64,000 nucleotides of DNA, taken from Gammaproteobacteria bacterium. Its GTDB lineage: Bacteria > Pseudomonadota > Gammaproteobacteria > DSM-19610. Shown here one piece after another: positions 39,460 to 49,000 of this stretch. The stretch covers positions 1-64,000 of the forward strand of contig DRNU01000151.1 of assembly GCA_011374975.1 (NCBI GenBank). Reading direction: 5' to 3'. The translations under genes were made by a program, and so were the position numbers. The notes below the pieces were generated by a model that worked only from the letters and a program-made list of their open reading frames with translations, made no database searches and had not been told where the DNA came from. The stretch's first letter is position 1; each line of letters starts with the position of its first letter.

Positions 39460-40338
39460 TCACATTGCCATCATCGGCAACGACTCATCATTACCCCACT
39501 CACACATGGAGCCGTCATATACAGCAACATTCTGGTAACCAAGCAGCGTCAATGCAAAGGCGTTGTTTGTAGCTGCAATACCGGCACCACAATAGGTAAT
39601 GATTTTTTCAGTATCGCCCACGTCTGCGACGTCAAATATTTTCTGCAACTGGCTGGCCGGCAAATAGACACCCGTCTCCGGGTCATGCAAGGATGTTGTC
39701 GGTATGTATTCACTACCCATAATACGTCCTTCGCGGCCGAAAACAGGCGCGCTCGGGTGTGCGTAGATGAGGCGGGTCGCCTCGTCACCGATTGCTTCAA
39801 GCACCTCACCCTTGCCAACAATCGCATTGCTTCGATGCTTTACAGTAAACTTGCCCGGCACGTATGCGCACGGCTCACTGGACACCGGCCGCCCTTCTGC
39901 CGTCCATTTTTTCCAGCCGCCATTCAGCACAGTAGCATTATCGAAGCCATAGGCACGCAGCATCCACCACACACGCGTTGCCCACATTGCCCCCTGGCTA
40001 TAGAGCACCACACGAGAATCGTCTGTAATACCATACTTCGTCATGGCATCAACAAACTGTTCTTCGGATGGCATCATCATGGGTATGCTGGATGACTTGT
40101 CGGATAACTCCTCGGGAACATCAATAAATCCTGCACCCGGGATATGTCCACCCTCAAACTGTTCTCTGCCACTTCTTGCGGCTACAGGAAACTGCTTGCG
40201 CATCTCCTCATCCGGGTTGGGGCCCGGTATGGCAGTGCAATCAAATATCCGAAGGTCAGGCTCTGCAAGATTATCTTCCAGCCAATCGGTTTCAACCAGG
40301 TACTGCGGTTGTTGATATCTGTTGTGATTCACCATCAT
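39460..40338 (-). CDS. Two-domain rhodanese / 3-mercaptopyruvate sulfurtransferase family
   Basis: TDWLEDNLAEPDLRIFDCT...GHIPGAGFIDVPEELSD...active-site loop ITYCGAGIAATNNAFAL. Confidence 0.85.
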   Translation of the reverse strand: MMVNHNRYQQPQYLVETDWLEDNLAEPDLRIFDCTAIPGPNPDEEMRKQFPVAARSGREQFEGGHIPGAGFIDVPEELSDKSSSIPMMMPSEEQFVDAMTKYGITDDSRVVLYSQGAMWATRVWWMLRAYGFDNATVLNGGWKKWTAEGRPVSSEPCAYVPGKFTVKHRSNAIVGKGEVLEAIGDEATRLIYAHPSAPVFGREGRIMGSEYIPTTSLHDPETGVYLPASQLQKIFDVADVGDTEKIITYCGAGIAATNNAFALTLLGYQNVAVYDGSMCEWGNDESLPMMAM

Positions 40339-40510
40339 CTTTATCTCCGTTCAATATACCGGCATTTATTCACCCGACACAGGTTCACAGGGGTGATTAT
40401 TTGCATGGCGTCAGTATAGTATTGGCGACTGCGTATTTACTATTTAGAGAAAACAGATAAAATAATTCTCGGCGTGAGAACAATCACTTCAGCACACAGG
40501 ATGGTGGCAA

Positions 40511-41398
40511 GTGGATGACCTGAAACGCATGGCAATTTTCAGCGCTGTCGTAGAAGCGGAGAGCTTTTCCGGGGCAGCACGTCGCCTGGGTATTGCAAAA
40601 TCAGCCGTCAGCAAACATGTCAGTTTGCTGGAGGACAGTATTGGAGTCCGCCTGCTCAACCGTACGACACGCAAGCTGAGCCTGACTGAAGCGGGCGAGA
40701 GGTACTATACGAGTTGCGCAAGAATCGTTGCAGAAGCCGAAAAAGCAAATCTCGAAGTCAGGCAATTACAGGACCATCTCCAGGGAACCCTGAGGCTCTC
40801 ATGTACGATAGCCTTTGGTACCAAACATATTGTTCCCGTGCTGCATAAATTTCGCCAGCACCACCCTGAACTGAAGATCGAACTGTTACTCGATGACAAT
40901 ATCGTCAATATTGTCGATGAGGCCATAGACCTGGCTGTCCGGGTCGGCTGGCCGCCTGAATCGAACCTGGTTGCACGAAAGCTGTTTGAATTCCCGTTAA
41001 AAGTGGTAGCTTCGCCCGAATATCTTCAGCTTAACGGAACCCCGAAGACACCCGGAGAACTGGCTGAGCATAACTGGATCATTCTCTCTCAATTCCCGTC
41101 CCCGCAGCACTTCACCTTTACGCACGAAGGCCGGGAGCAAACAGTAAAAATGACAAGCACTTTCCGGACAAATAACATCAACGCTGCTCTTGCGCTGGTA
41201 CTGGAGGGAGGCGGAATCTGCATGCTCGCCAACTGGCTTGTAGACAGCGATCTGGAATCCGGGCGCCTGCTGCACTTGCTGCCTGAATACACGACAAGCA
41301 AAGCCGGAGTCTATGCCGTATACCCGGACCGGCATCATGTGCCTAACAAGATACGCCTCTTCATTGACGAGCTGGCAGGCCATTTTTCGCAGGTGTGA
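40511..41398 (+). CDS. LysR-family regulator
   Basis: MDDLKRMAIFSAVVEAESFSGAARRLGIAKSAVSKHVSLLEDSIGVRLLNRTTRKLSLTEAG. Confidence 0.88.
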   Translation: MDDLKRMAIFSAVVEAESFSGAARRLGIAKSAVSKHVSLLEDSIGVRLLNRTTRKLSLTEAGERYYTSCARIVAEAEKANLEVRQLQDHLQGTLRLSCTIAFGTKHIVPVLHKFRQHHPELKIELLLDDNIVNIVDEAIDLAVRVGWPPESNLVARKLFEFPLKVVASPEYLQLNGTPKTPGELAEHNWIILSQFPSPQHFTFTHEGREQTVKMTSTFRTNNINAALALVLEGGGICMLANWLVDSDLESGRLLHLLPEYTTSKAGVYAVYPDRHHVPNKIRLFIDELAGHFSQV

Positions 41399-41461
41399 CC
41401 GGCAAACCGGGCAGGCAAGTCATGGCAGGGCAGTTTTCGGCTGGATTTCCGGATATTCTGT

Positions 41462-42517
41462 TCAGTGATGCCGGCCGATCAGGGTTGTCCAGTTGTGCAG
41501 GTGCGAACCGGTGAGAAAACTTCCCTGCGACAGGGTGCCTTCGACAATCTCCAGCGATTCCGCGTCAATCTGCACGACACTGGCATCGCCGCCAAAGCTG
41601 ACCACGAAGTGCCGCTGATCATCTGTCAATGCCACCCCGCGCGGGCCCGGCAGATCCACTTTCCTGATAAAACGCCGTTCACTCAGCGACCAGAACGTCA
41701 GCATATTGCCACCAGGGTGTGTCACCAGGGCAATATCCCGAAGCACTGCGACACTGAGCGCTTCACCTTGCATACCGGCAACAATCTTTTTCGGTGAGGT
41801 TATGGATTTCATTTTTTTGCCACCCGGCTGAATGCTCACACCCCCCGGGTTATCAATGCCCAGTCCCGCCCGCGGTGCGGAGACGACAATCAACGAGGCA
41901 TCGTCGGCGACCATGAAATGACCGGCGTTCAACATACGGTTAGTCAGCGACTCCTGCCGAACCAGCGTCCGGCTTTCTATATCGATATACGCGACATTGG
42001 GTGACGAACCCTCAAGCATACCCCCGCCATTGGTCACCACCATGGTTTTGCCATCGTCGATGATCCGGCATTCGTGCGGCGAATCACCAAAACTGGGGAA
42101 TTCACCGATAACTTCCAGGCTGTCGGCATCGCGAATGACGATGACGCCCTGTTTCGAATCAAGATAGGTCTCTGTGGCATAGAGCAGTGAGCCGTCATTT
42201 GAGAACGCGCAGTGGCCGTAAAAATAACGCGCTTCGACGGTTGGAATGTTCCTGACCAGAGACAGGGTCGCCAGGTCCACCTCGGCCGCTCCCGGGCCGA
42301 TTTTTTCACACATCACCAGGCGCTCGGGATTTCTCGGGTCAACAGCAATACCATGCGCCAGAAAATCCAGGGGTACCAGCTGGTGCATTCTCAACGACAG
42401 GTCAAACACAGACAGCGCGTACTGCGTGGTATCGGACCGGGACAGGTCCATGAACTGACCGCCCCCCAGGATAATGTCGTAACCTTTTTCAGCAGTCTGC
42501 AGCAATTGATTGGTCAT
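41462..42517 (-). CDS. DUF1513-like beta-propeller protein
   Basis: AHGIAVDPRNPERLVMCEK...YGHCAFSNDGSLLYATETYLDSKQGVIVIRDADSLEVIGEFPSFGDSPHECRIIDDGKTMVVTNGG. Confidence 0.7.
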   Translation of the reverse strand: MTNQLLQTAEKGYDIILGGGQFMDLSRSDTTQYALSVFDLSLRMHQLVPLDFLAHGIAVDPRNPERLVMCEKIGPGAAEVDLATLSLVRNIPTVEARYFYGHCAFSNDGSLLYATETYLDSKQGVIVIRDADSLEVIGEFPSFGDSPHECRIIDDGKTMVVTNGGGMLEGSSPNVAYIDIESRTLVRQESLTNRMLNAGHFMVADDASLIVVSAPRAGLGIDNPGGVSIQPGGKKMKSITSPKKIVAGMQGEALSVAVLRDIALVTHPGGNMLTFWSLSERRFIRKVDLPGPRGVALTDDQRHFVVSFGGDASVVQIDAESLEIVEGTLSQGSFLTGSHLHNWTTLIGRHH

Positions 42518-42574
42518 CAGGAAAACTCTCTGGCTATACAGGTGTATTTCAACTCCGGCAGGTCAACATGTCTC

Positions 42575-43267
42575 TCATAGCCGACGCCGGGCAATAACAT
42601 GCAGCATCTTGAACTCACGCCCGTCGGCAAGCCTGTGCATGGCCGGAATACTGTCCCATTGCAGTTGTGCATCAATATTCACCGAGCCCCAGTGACCGCC
42701 CGTTCCCTGTGTTGCAGCAATTAAAGTATAACCATTCTGCATGAATTGCCCTATCACCTGCCCCAGCGGCCGCCCGTCAACCATATGTAACTCCATCGCC
42801 CAGGTGTGCACCCGTGGAAGCTTGTCCAGCGCCTCGTCGAACACGGCATATTCGTGCCCCTCGATATCCACCTTGACCACCGTTGCATCAGGCACGAGCT
42901 CACTTAAAGTCCTGCACTCGACTACAATATCCTTCACTTTACCCGAAGCCGCCTCGTCTGCATCGGCGCCTATAACCATACTGTTCCAGCCCTGCCTGGT
43001 GCTGTGGAAGCTGCGGATAACACACTCCCCCGCCCGGTCCGAAACAACAACCGCCTCCACCCGCCAGTTTCCGGCTTTACTCCGGGTAATTCGCTTCCTG
43101 ATGCGTTTGATATTTTGCGGGAGCGGCTCGATCGATACGACCGTGTTTGTATCAGCACCGATATCCCAGAAAAACTGCGACAGCCTGCCCACATTGGCGC
43201 CAAGATCCGCAATGACCTGGTTGTTCAGGTTAATCTCACTGGCGTACCAATGTTGCTGCCCTTCCAT
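42575..43267 (-). CDS. FkbM family methyltransferase
   Basis: VIADLGANVGRLSQFF; VVKVDIEGHEYAVFDEALDKLPRVHTWAMELH. Confidence 0.85.
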   Translation of the reverse strand: MEGQQHWYASEINLNNQVIADLGANVGRLSQFFWDIGADTNTVVSIEPLPQNIKRIRKRITRSKAGNWRVEAVVVSDRAGECVIRSFHSTRQGWNSMVIGADADEAASGKVKDIVVECRTLSELVPDATVVKVDIEGHEYAVFDEALDKLPRVHTWAMELHMVDGRPLGQVIGQFMQNGYTLIAATQGTGGHWGSVNIDAQLQWDSIPAMHRLADGREFKMLHVIARRRL

Positions 43268-43347
43268 TCGCGCTGTTCCTGATCGAGATATATATGATTA
43301 TAATAATAATTCCGGGGCATTAGTCCAATCAATCAAGGTAATTGATC

Positions 43348-44232
43348 ATGATGCGCATTTTTCTTTTCCTGGCAACCAATGCCGCCATCCTGGTAGTGCT
43401 CAGCGTGGTGTTCCGGGTATTGGGGCTGGATGGCGTGCTGGCCCGGAACGGGGTCGATCTTGATTTGCGGGCACTGTTGATCCTGTCTGCGGTGATCGGC
43501 TTTACCGGTTCCTTCATCTCGCTGGCGATGTCCAAGTTCCTGGCAAAACGCTCCATGGGCGTCAGGATTATCGAACAGCCACAGAACAGGACCGAACAGT
43601 GGCTGGTGGACGTGGTGAGCCGGCAGGCGCAACAGGCGCGCATCGGCATGCCGGAAGTGGGTATCTTCGATGCTGCCGAGCCGAACGCCTTTGCCACAGG
43701 AATGAACAAAAACAATGCCCTGGTCGCAGTCAGCGCCGGCCTGTTGCAAAATATGAGCAGCGACGAAGTGGAGGCCGTGCTGGCGCACGAAATTACACAT
43801 GTCAGCAACGGTGACATGGTGACCATGGGGTTGATCCAGGGCGTGGTGAATACCTTTGTGATCTTCCTGTCCCGCGTGATAGGTCATGTGGTGGATCGCG
43901 TGGTCTTCAAAACCCAGCGTGGTTACGGGCCGGCCTATTTCATCACCTCGATCGTTGCCCAGATATTCCTGTCGATCCTCGCTTCCATGGTCGTAATGTG
44001 GTTCTCGCGCCGGCGCGAATTCCGGGCCGATGCCGGTGGCGCGCAGCTGGCCGGTCGGCAAAAAATGATCAGCGCACTGCAGGCGCTGCAACGCGCTCAT
44101 GAGCCGCGCGACCTGCCGGGCGAATTTTCTGCATTCGGCATCTCCGGTGGCATTGGCACCGGGATTAAAAAGTTGTTCATGAGCCACCCGCCGCTGGAGG
44201 AACGGATCGCCGCACTGCGGTCAGGCGTTTAG
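43348..44232 (+). CDS. htpX: Membrane protease HtpX
   Basis: [55 protein letters not shown]. Confidence 0.95.
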   Translation: MMRIFLFLATNAAILVVLSVVFRVLGLDGVLARNGVDLDLRALLILSAVIGFTGSFISLAMSKFLAKRSMGVRIIEQPQNRTEQWLVDVVSRQAQQARIGMPEVGIFDAAEPNAFATGMNKNNALVAVSAGLLQNMSSDEVEAVLAHEITHVSNGDMVTMGLIQGVVNTFVIFLSRVIGHVVDRVVFKTQRGYGPAYFITSIVAQIFLSILASMVVMWFSRRREFRADAGGAQLAGRQKMISALQALQRAHEPRDLPGEFSAFGISGGIGTGIKKLFMSHPPLEERIAALRSGV

Positions 44233-44292
44233 GGGAACCCGGGAACCCCTGATCAATCCGGGAATTTATTGAAATCATCTCCTGATGACTGT

Positions 44293-44313
44293 ATATTAGA
44301 TAGTATTAATATA
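44293..44313. promoter_or_regulatory. AT-rich operator-like motif ATATTAGA-N6-TAATATA (copy 2)
   Basis: Same 15 fixed bases as 14269-14289; also contains TAGTAT-TAAT-ATACTA. Lies about 70 bp upstream of the DUF2892-like gene. Confidence 0.55.
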
Positions 44314-44380
44314 CTAATTCCTGGCCGCCGGCATAAACATGCCGGACCCCATCACATTTGCGACAGGAGTACTCCCTGAA

Positions 44381-44599
44381 ATGACTATCGACAAAGCCCT
44401 CTTTATCCTTGCCGGAAGCATGGTCATCGTCTCGACCCTGCTGGCCATGTTGCACAGCCCCAACTGGCACTGGTTCACGCTGTTCATCGGCGCCAATATG
44501 ATTCAGAGTTCTTTTACCGGTTTCTGCCCGCCTGCCTTCGCCATGCGGAAACTGGGCATGAAAACCTCGGCTGAACAGGCCCTCGAAACGGGTTCCTGA
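44381..44599 (+). CDS. DUF2892 (YgaP-type) membrane protein
   Basis: MTIDKALFILAGSMVIVSTLLAMLHSPNWHWFTLFIGANMIQSSFTGFCPPAFAMRKLGMK. Confidence 0.8.
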   Translation: MTIDKALFILAGSMVIVSTLLAMLHSPNWHWFTLFIGANMIQSSFTGFCPPAFAMRKLGMKTSAEQALETGS

Positions 44600-44606
44600 T
44601 ACTGCT

Positions 44607-44630
44607 GGCCGGTCAGTATCCTGACCGGCC
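44607..44630. terminator. Hairpin with perfect 10-bp stem, possible terminator
   Basis: GGCCGGTCAG-TATC-CTGACCGGCC just after the DUF2892-like stop; T tract weak. Confidence 0.55.
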
Positions 44631-44721
44631 CGGCTTTAGCCTTCCTCCTGAAGGCTTGCACAGGCCGCCTTCTCGCCCGTTTCTCCGCTTCCGGAACCGG
44701 TACCGGCGCATCAATTCCTGA

Positions 44722-45780
44722 TCAGAACACCAGCGACCAGCCCTGCCGCCGTACTTCCTCGCGGGTGTAGGACACCCCGTCGATCTTCAGACCCTGGTCA
44801 TCAAGAAGTGTGATGATGCCGCCTTTATTACTCAACTGCGCCCCGCTTCCGTCGAGGCTGACACGCATAACTTCACCGGCGGCCAGGGTTCCGGGCGGCA
44901 CCGGACTGCGCTTTTTGTTGCGATCGGCAAGCTCCCACCCCGTCAGGTCCAGCGGCACCGGCGTTGCGTTGATAAGGGTAACCGTCTCATGACCGGGATC
45001 ATCACCTGCGGGGTTTACCAGCGCCGCGGCTATACGCACGTGGCCATCACGGTCACCCGGTTGCGGGGTCGGCGAAACATCCGGCTCCGGCCCCGGTAAG
45101 GGCATCGCGTAACCGGTTGTATCGTCGGTATGCCAGGACTGGGACTGGAAGGCGAGGAACAGCGCCACCCACTGCTCCGGCCAACGTTCGGTGCCGGTTT
45201 CATCCAGGATCGCCGGGTAGTGAAAAATCAAACCACCGTCCTGCCATACCCCGTTATCGCCGGCGAACCGGCCGGAGTTACCCTGGTTCATGTGTATATC
45301 GTGAATTCCATTGCCGGGCAGAAAGCCGAAATACTTGTCCTTGCGGTTAGACTCCGGGCCCCATCGTTCACCGAACGCATAGACTTCGGCGTTCTCGTCG
45401 GCAATAGCCCGGCTCACATAGGCATCAATCTTTTCGTTGAGATCATTGTCAGGGCCCGGGATGGCGTAGGCCAGCGGGCGCAGGTCACTTTGGACGAAAA
45501 GGTTCCCGCGGATGTAATCCAGTGCGCTGCCCGCCGGCGCGCTGGTCAGCCTGGTGAAACCGGCCGCGAGTGCAGTGAGACCATCCAGCATCGGGTGCCG
45601 GAAATCATCGACTACGAGGTAAAGCAGCTCTGACGGAGCCAGCTTTGACTTTACATTAATGGCGATCCGGTAGTCTGTTGTGTTATCCACAATATGGATT
45701 TGATAATGCGGGCTGCTCCCGGCCCCCAGTCGACTCGAGATGGGTCGCCCCTTGAGTACTCCGTAGTTCTTGAGTGGCAC
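44722..45780 (-). CDS. DUF2278 (YukJ-like) protein with C-terminal lamin-tail-like domain
   Basis: MPLKNYGVLKGRPISSRLG...PHYQIHIVDNTTDYRIAINVKS; C-terminal ETVTLINATPVPLDLTGWELADRNKKRSPVPPGTLAAGEVMRVSL. Confidence 0.8.
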   Translation of the reverse strand: MPLKNYGVLKGRPISSRLGAGSSPHYQIHIVDNTTDYRIAINVKSKLAPSELLYLVVDDFRHPMLDGLTALAAGFTRLTSAPAGSALDYIRGNLFVQSDLRPLAYAIPGPDNDLNEKIDAYVSRAIADENAEVYAFGERWGPESNRKDKYFGFLPGNGIHDIHMNQGNSGRFAGDNGVWQDGGLIFHYPAILDETGTERWPEQWVALFLAFQSQSWHTDDTTGYAMPLPGPEPDVSPTPQPGDRDGHVRIAAALVNPAGDDPGHETVTLINATPVPLDLTGWELADRNKKRSPVPPGTLAAGEVMRVSLDGSGAQLSNKGGIITLLDDQGLKIDGVSYTREEVRRQGWSLVF

Positions 45781-46031
45781 AGTATCCTCCGGCAGTGTTG
45801 ACAGCCCCTGTCCCGGCTTTCTTCCCGGACAGCGGCCCAGTCCTCCTTAACCCGGCATAGCCGGCGCCAGGCCTGATTATACCATCTATTCTCCCTGCCC
45901 AAAGATCGTATCTACTGCGCCTGATGCCGCAAACAGAATTGCCTTCCGGCGAGGCCGGACCCGGCCCGATGCCCGGCAGCGGAATCCCGTGCAGGCCATT
46001 CCGGGATTCACGGGGCACAACACTGTCAGGC

Positions 46032-49000
46032 TCAGTCCCGTTGCCTGTGATCAAACTCCTCCTTTTCCATAACCTCACTGATATAGCGCTGAAGCAACTT
46101 TGACATTGGTGCAAACAGGTGCAGCGCCATCCATTCAAAATTAAAACGGGAATCATCGTAATCATCGCTGAGGTAGAATTTTGTTTTGAGTATTTCGTGG
46201 CGTGAGCGACTGGAAAGATCCTCAACCGCCTCGATATCTTTCAGGTAGCGAATGGTCCGCTGTGAAACAAACGCCAGATCCAGATAAGAAGCCTGGACGC
46301 TGGTTCCAACGTGCGAATGCAGCCTGTCGTACACCACCTGGACTATATTGGCAGTATTGATCTCCCGTCCCGGCTGCGACAAACCCCTTTCATAGCGATA
46401 TAGCGAATACAGCAGCTTCCATAAATGGAACATAACCAGGCCCGGGGGTGGAAACATGATGTCCTGGTCGTTGCCCGATATCTGTTTGATGTAATACATG
46501 GCACGGTAGTAGTTATACACCGCTTTCGCGCCCGCTTCATAGAAAGACTCGATACGTGGACTCGCCTGCCATTTTTGCAGCTTGTCATGCAAATCATTTG
46601 CATAATAGACAGCCCTCAACCAATGCCCAAAAACGAGGCTCCGAACTGAAAACGGCGATAAATTCTTTATACGCACGTCTTCAATGGATGGTTTCTGCTT
46701 ACCTTTAAACAGGGCAGGCCTGATTCTGTAAACAGAAAGCTCACTCCATACCGACACAAAACCCAGCTTCTGGGCGATTGATGAATGCTGCCAGAATGCA
46801 GTTTCCTTATACAAACCCGTATCCGGATCGGCCACTTCACACAATTGCCTGATGAAATATGGAAGCTGATCCAGATCATCAGGCCGCTCATTGTTTCGCG
46901 CAAAATCCTGGAGGCACCGGGCCATGAAGCTGTCGCCTCTATCCTGGCCATCGCCCGCATCTTTTAAAGGCGCCAGATCACAGTCCCTGTGAAAGCTCAG
47001 AAAGTGGAAATGCGCAGCACCATGGGTATAACTCAAATTCACGAGTGCTTTCCAGCCAATCTCGGCCCTGAGGTTAGCAGAGCCCTGTATCCATTTAATC
47101 AAGGCTTCAAGTGTTGCGTGCGCAGGATCGTCATCTTTCAGAAGCAAGAACGAATAGTCTCTGCCAAAATCTTTCAGGTTGATGATCAGTGCAATCAGCT
47201 CTGTAAAGAGCGACAGTTGACTTATAATATTCAGATACGTGAATGAAGCCTGCGGATAAAGCCCGGCTTGCTCATAGAGCTGCGCACTTCTCAGTGACAT
47301 CCCGAGAATATGATTTATCCCGGTGTCCTGCGGAATTTCCTGTACAGAAACTGCGTCGATACCCGCCAGCATAGTATCGATTGTCGGACTATTTTCTGTC
47401 TCACCGTGATTAACCAGCTTCCCCAGCATGTCAACAAGCGACGCCAACCCGGGGGCACTGCTCTTGCTCGAATCGTCAGACAAATACTTTGACAGCATGG
47501 CATCGCTCAATGCTGTTCCGGCCATGCCCTGCAAATAGGCGCACCGCTCGCTCCCTGGCTCGCCATCCAGCTGCTCCAGACACTTGACCAGGAACTTCCC
47601 CGCCAGCTCCGGCGCCTCATAAAACATGGAAATTCGTCCGAGTCGATAGTATATCTGCGGATCACCGGTCTCCCTGATCCAGAAACATACTGAGCTCAGG
47701 ATTCCGGTTTTCTGTCTCCAGGACGGGCATCCTATATCGTCAAACAACTGTTCCAGTTGCTCGCGCCATACTGTCGGACTGCGTTTGAGGTTCAAATACA
47801 GCAGGGACCAGAGGGGCTGCCGGAACACATCCCACTTGGAATCCTGAAGTTGCATGACATCATTGATCACACCGTATGTTTTATGCTGCTGGTCTTCATT
47901 TGAAAAAACACCATAAGCGCCGGCCGCCTTGTTAACCTTTGTCACGGCCTCTATCGCTGACAGGTAGGCAATTGCGGCCCTTTCATAGCGCTGCCTGCGC
48001 TCATTTGCATCACCCAGCTTCAAAAGCGCTTCAATTAACTGGAAGAACCGCTTCCCGGCTGACACTGTGTGATCGTGACCTATCTCCGGCTTAAGGATAT
48101 CCACTGCGATCTGATAGCATTCGATGGCGAATTCATGCGACTGCTCGCCAAGGTAGAGGTCACCCAGCGCCAGGTAGTAGTCTGCAAATACTGTATTGGA
48201 ATCCTTGATTGCCCCTTCCCCGTCAACTACGCGGGATTTCTGTACCCGGGCGATATTTTCCCTGTAATAACGCTTTACGGCCGCATTTGAGTCCAGTGAA
48301 AAATTGAATGCAGCCGATTCAATATCGCTCACGCGCGAAATATAGCGCAACTCCTGTTCAAAACCCGAGTTAAACCGGTACCGGTAAAAGCTGTTGCGTA
48401 TACGGCGACAATACAAACGCAGCACCTTGGTCAGCAAAGTATCGGTGACATTATTCAGGTCAGGCGAACGGTATATATTGAGAACCTCGTCCATTCGTTC
48501 CAGCTGACTGCGGGAGAAGGGGAGCCGGTGGAATTTCAATATATACTGGAGCGTCACAAAGGTTGAAACAACAAGTTTGTCGCCACTATGCGCAAGCTGA
48601 CGGCTCAGATGGTGATGCAGAAGAATGGACAGGTTACCGGCAAGCAAGACACGTTGCTGGTCGATTATCCCGAATTGCAGAACCATGCTGAACGGCTTTC
48701 TGTTAAATGCTGACAGAACACGTCCTTTCAGCCCGTGTTTTGCACCCGGACCTCCAAATACTATCCTGTCCAGGGTGCTTCTGGCTCTTGGATCGGACAC
48801 CCTGTAGGGTTTTGAGAAGTGCTCGAACAGCGAGGCCATGCGTTTGCAATTACCCCAGGAATGTACAGTGAGAAACGAAGTAAAATTCCTGAGACACAGA
48901 ATAATACGCCTGGCCTCAACCTGATCGACACCGGTGTAAAGCAGGTAGTGATAGTACACATCAAGCCGGTACGGGCTGTACATAATCGAATTCTTTTTGA

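Noticed and set aside
40416-40443. ATAGTA-N16-TACTAT inverted repeat in the rhodanese/LysR divergent region
   Set aside because: Weak, AT-rich and long spacer; a LysR site is expected here but this sequence alone is not enough to call it.
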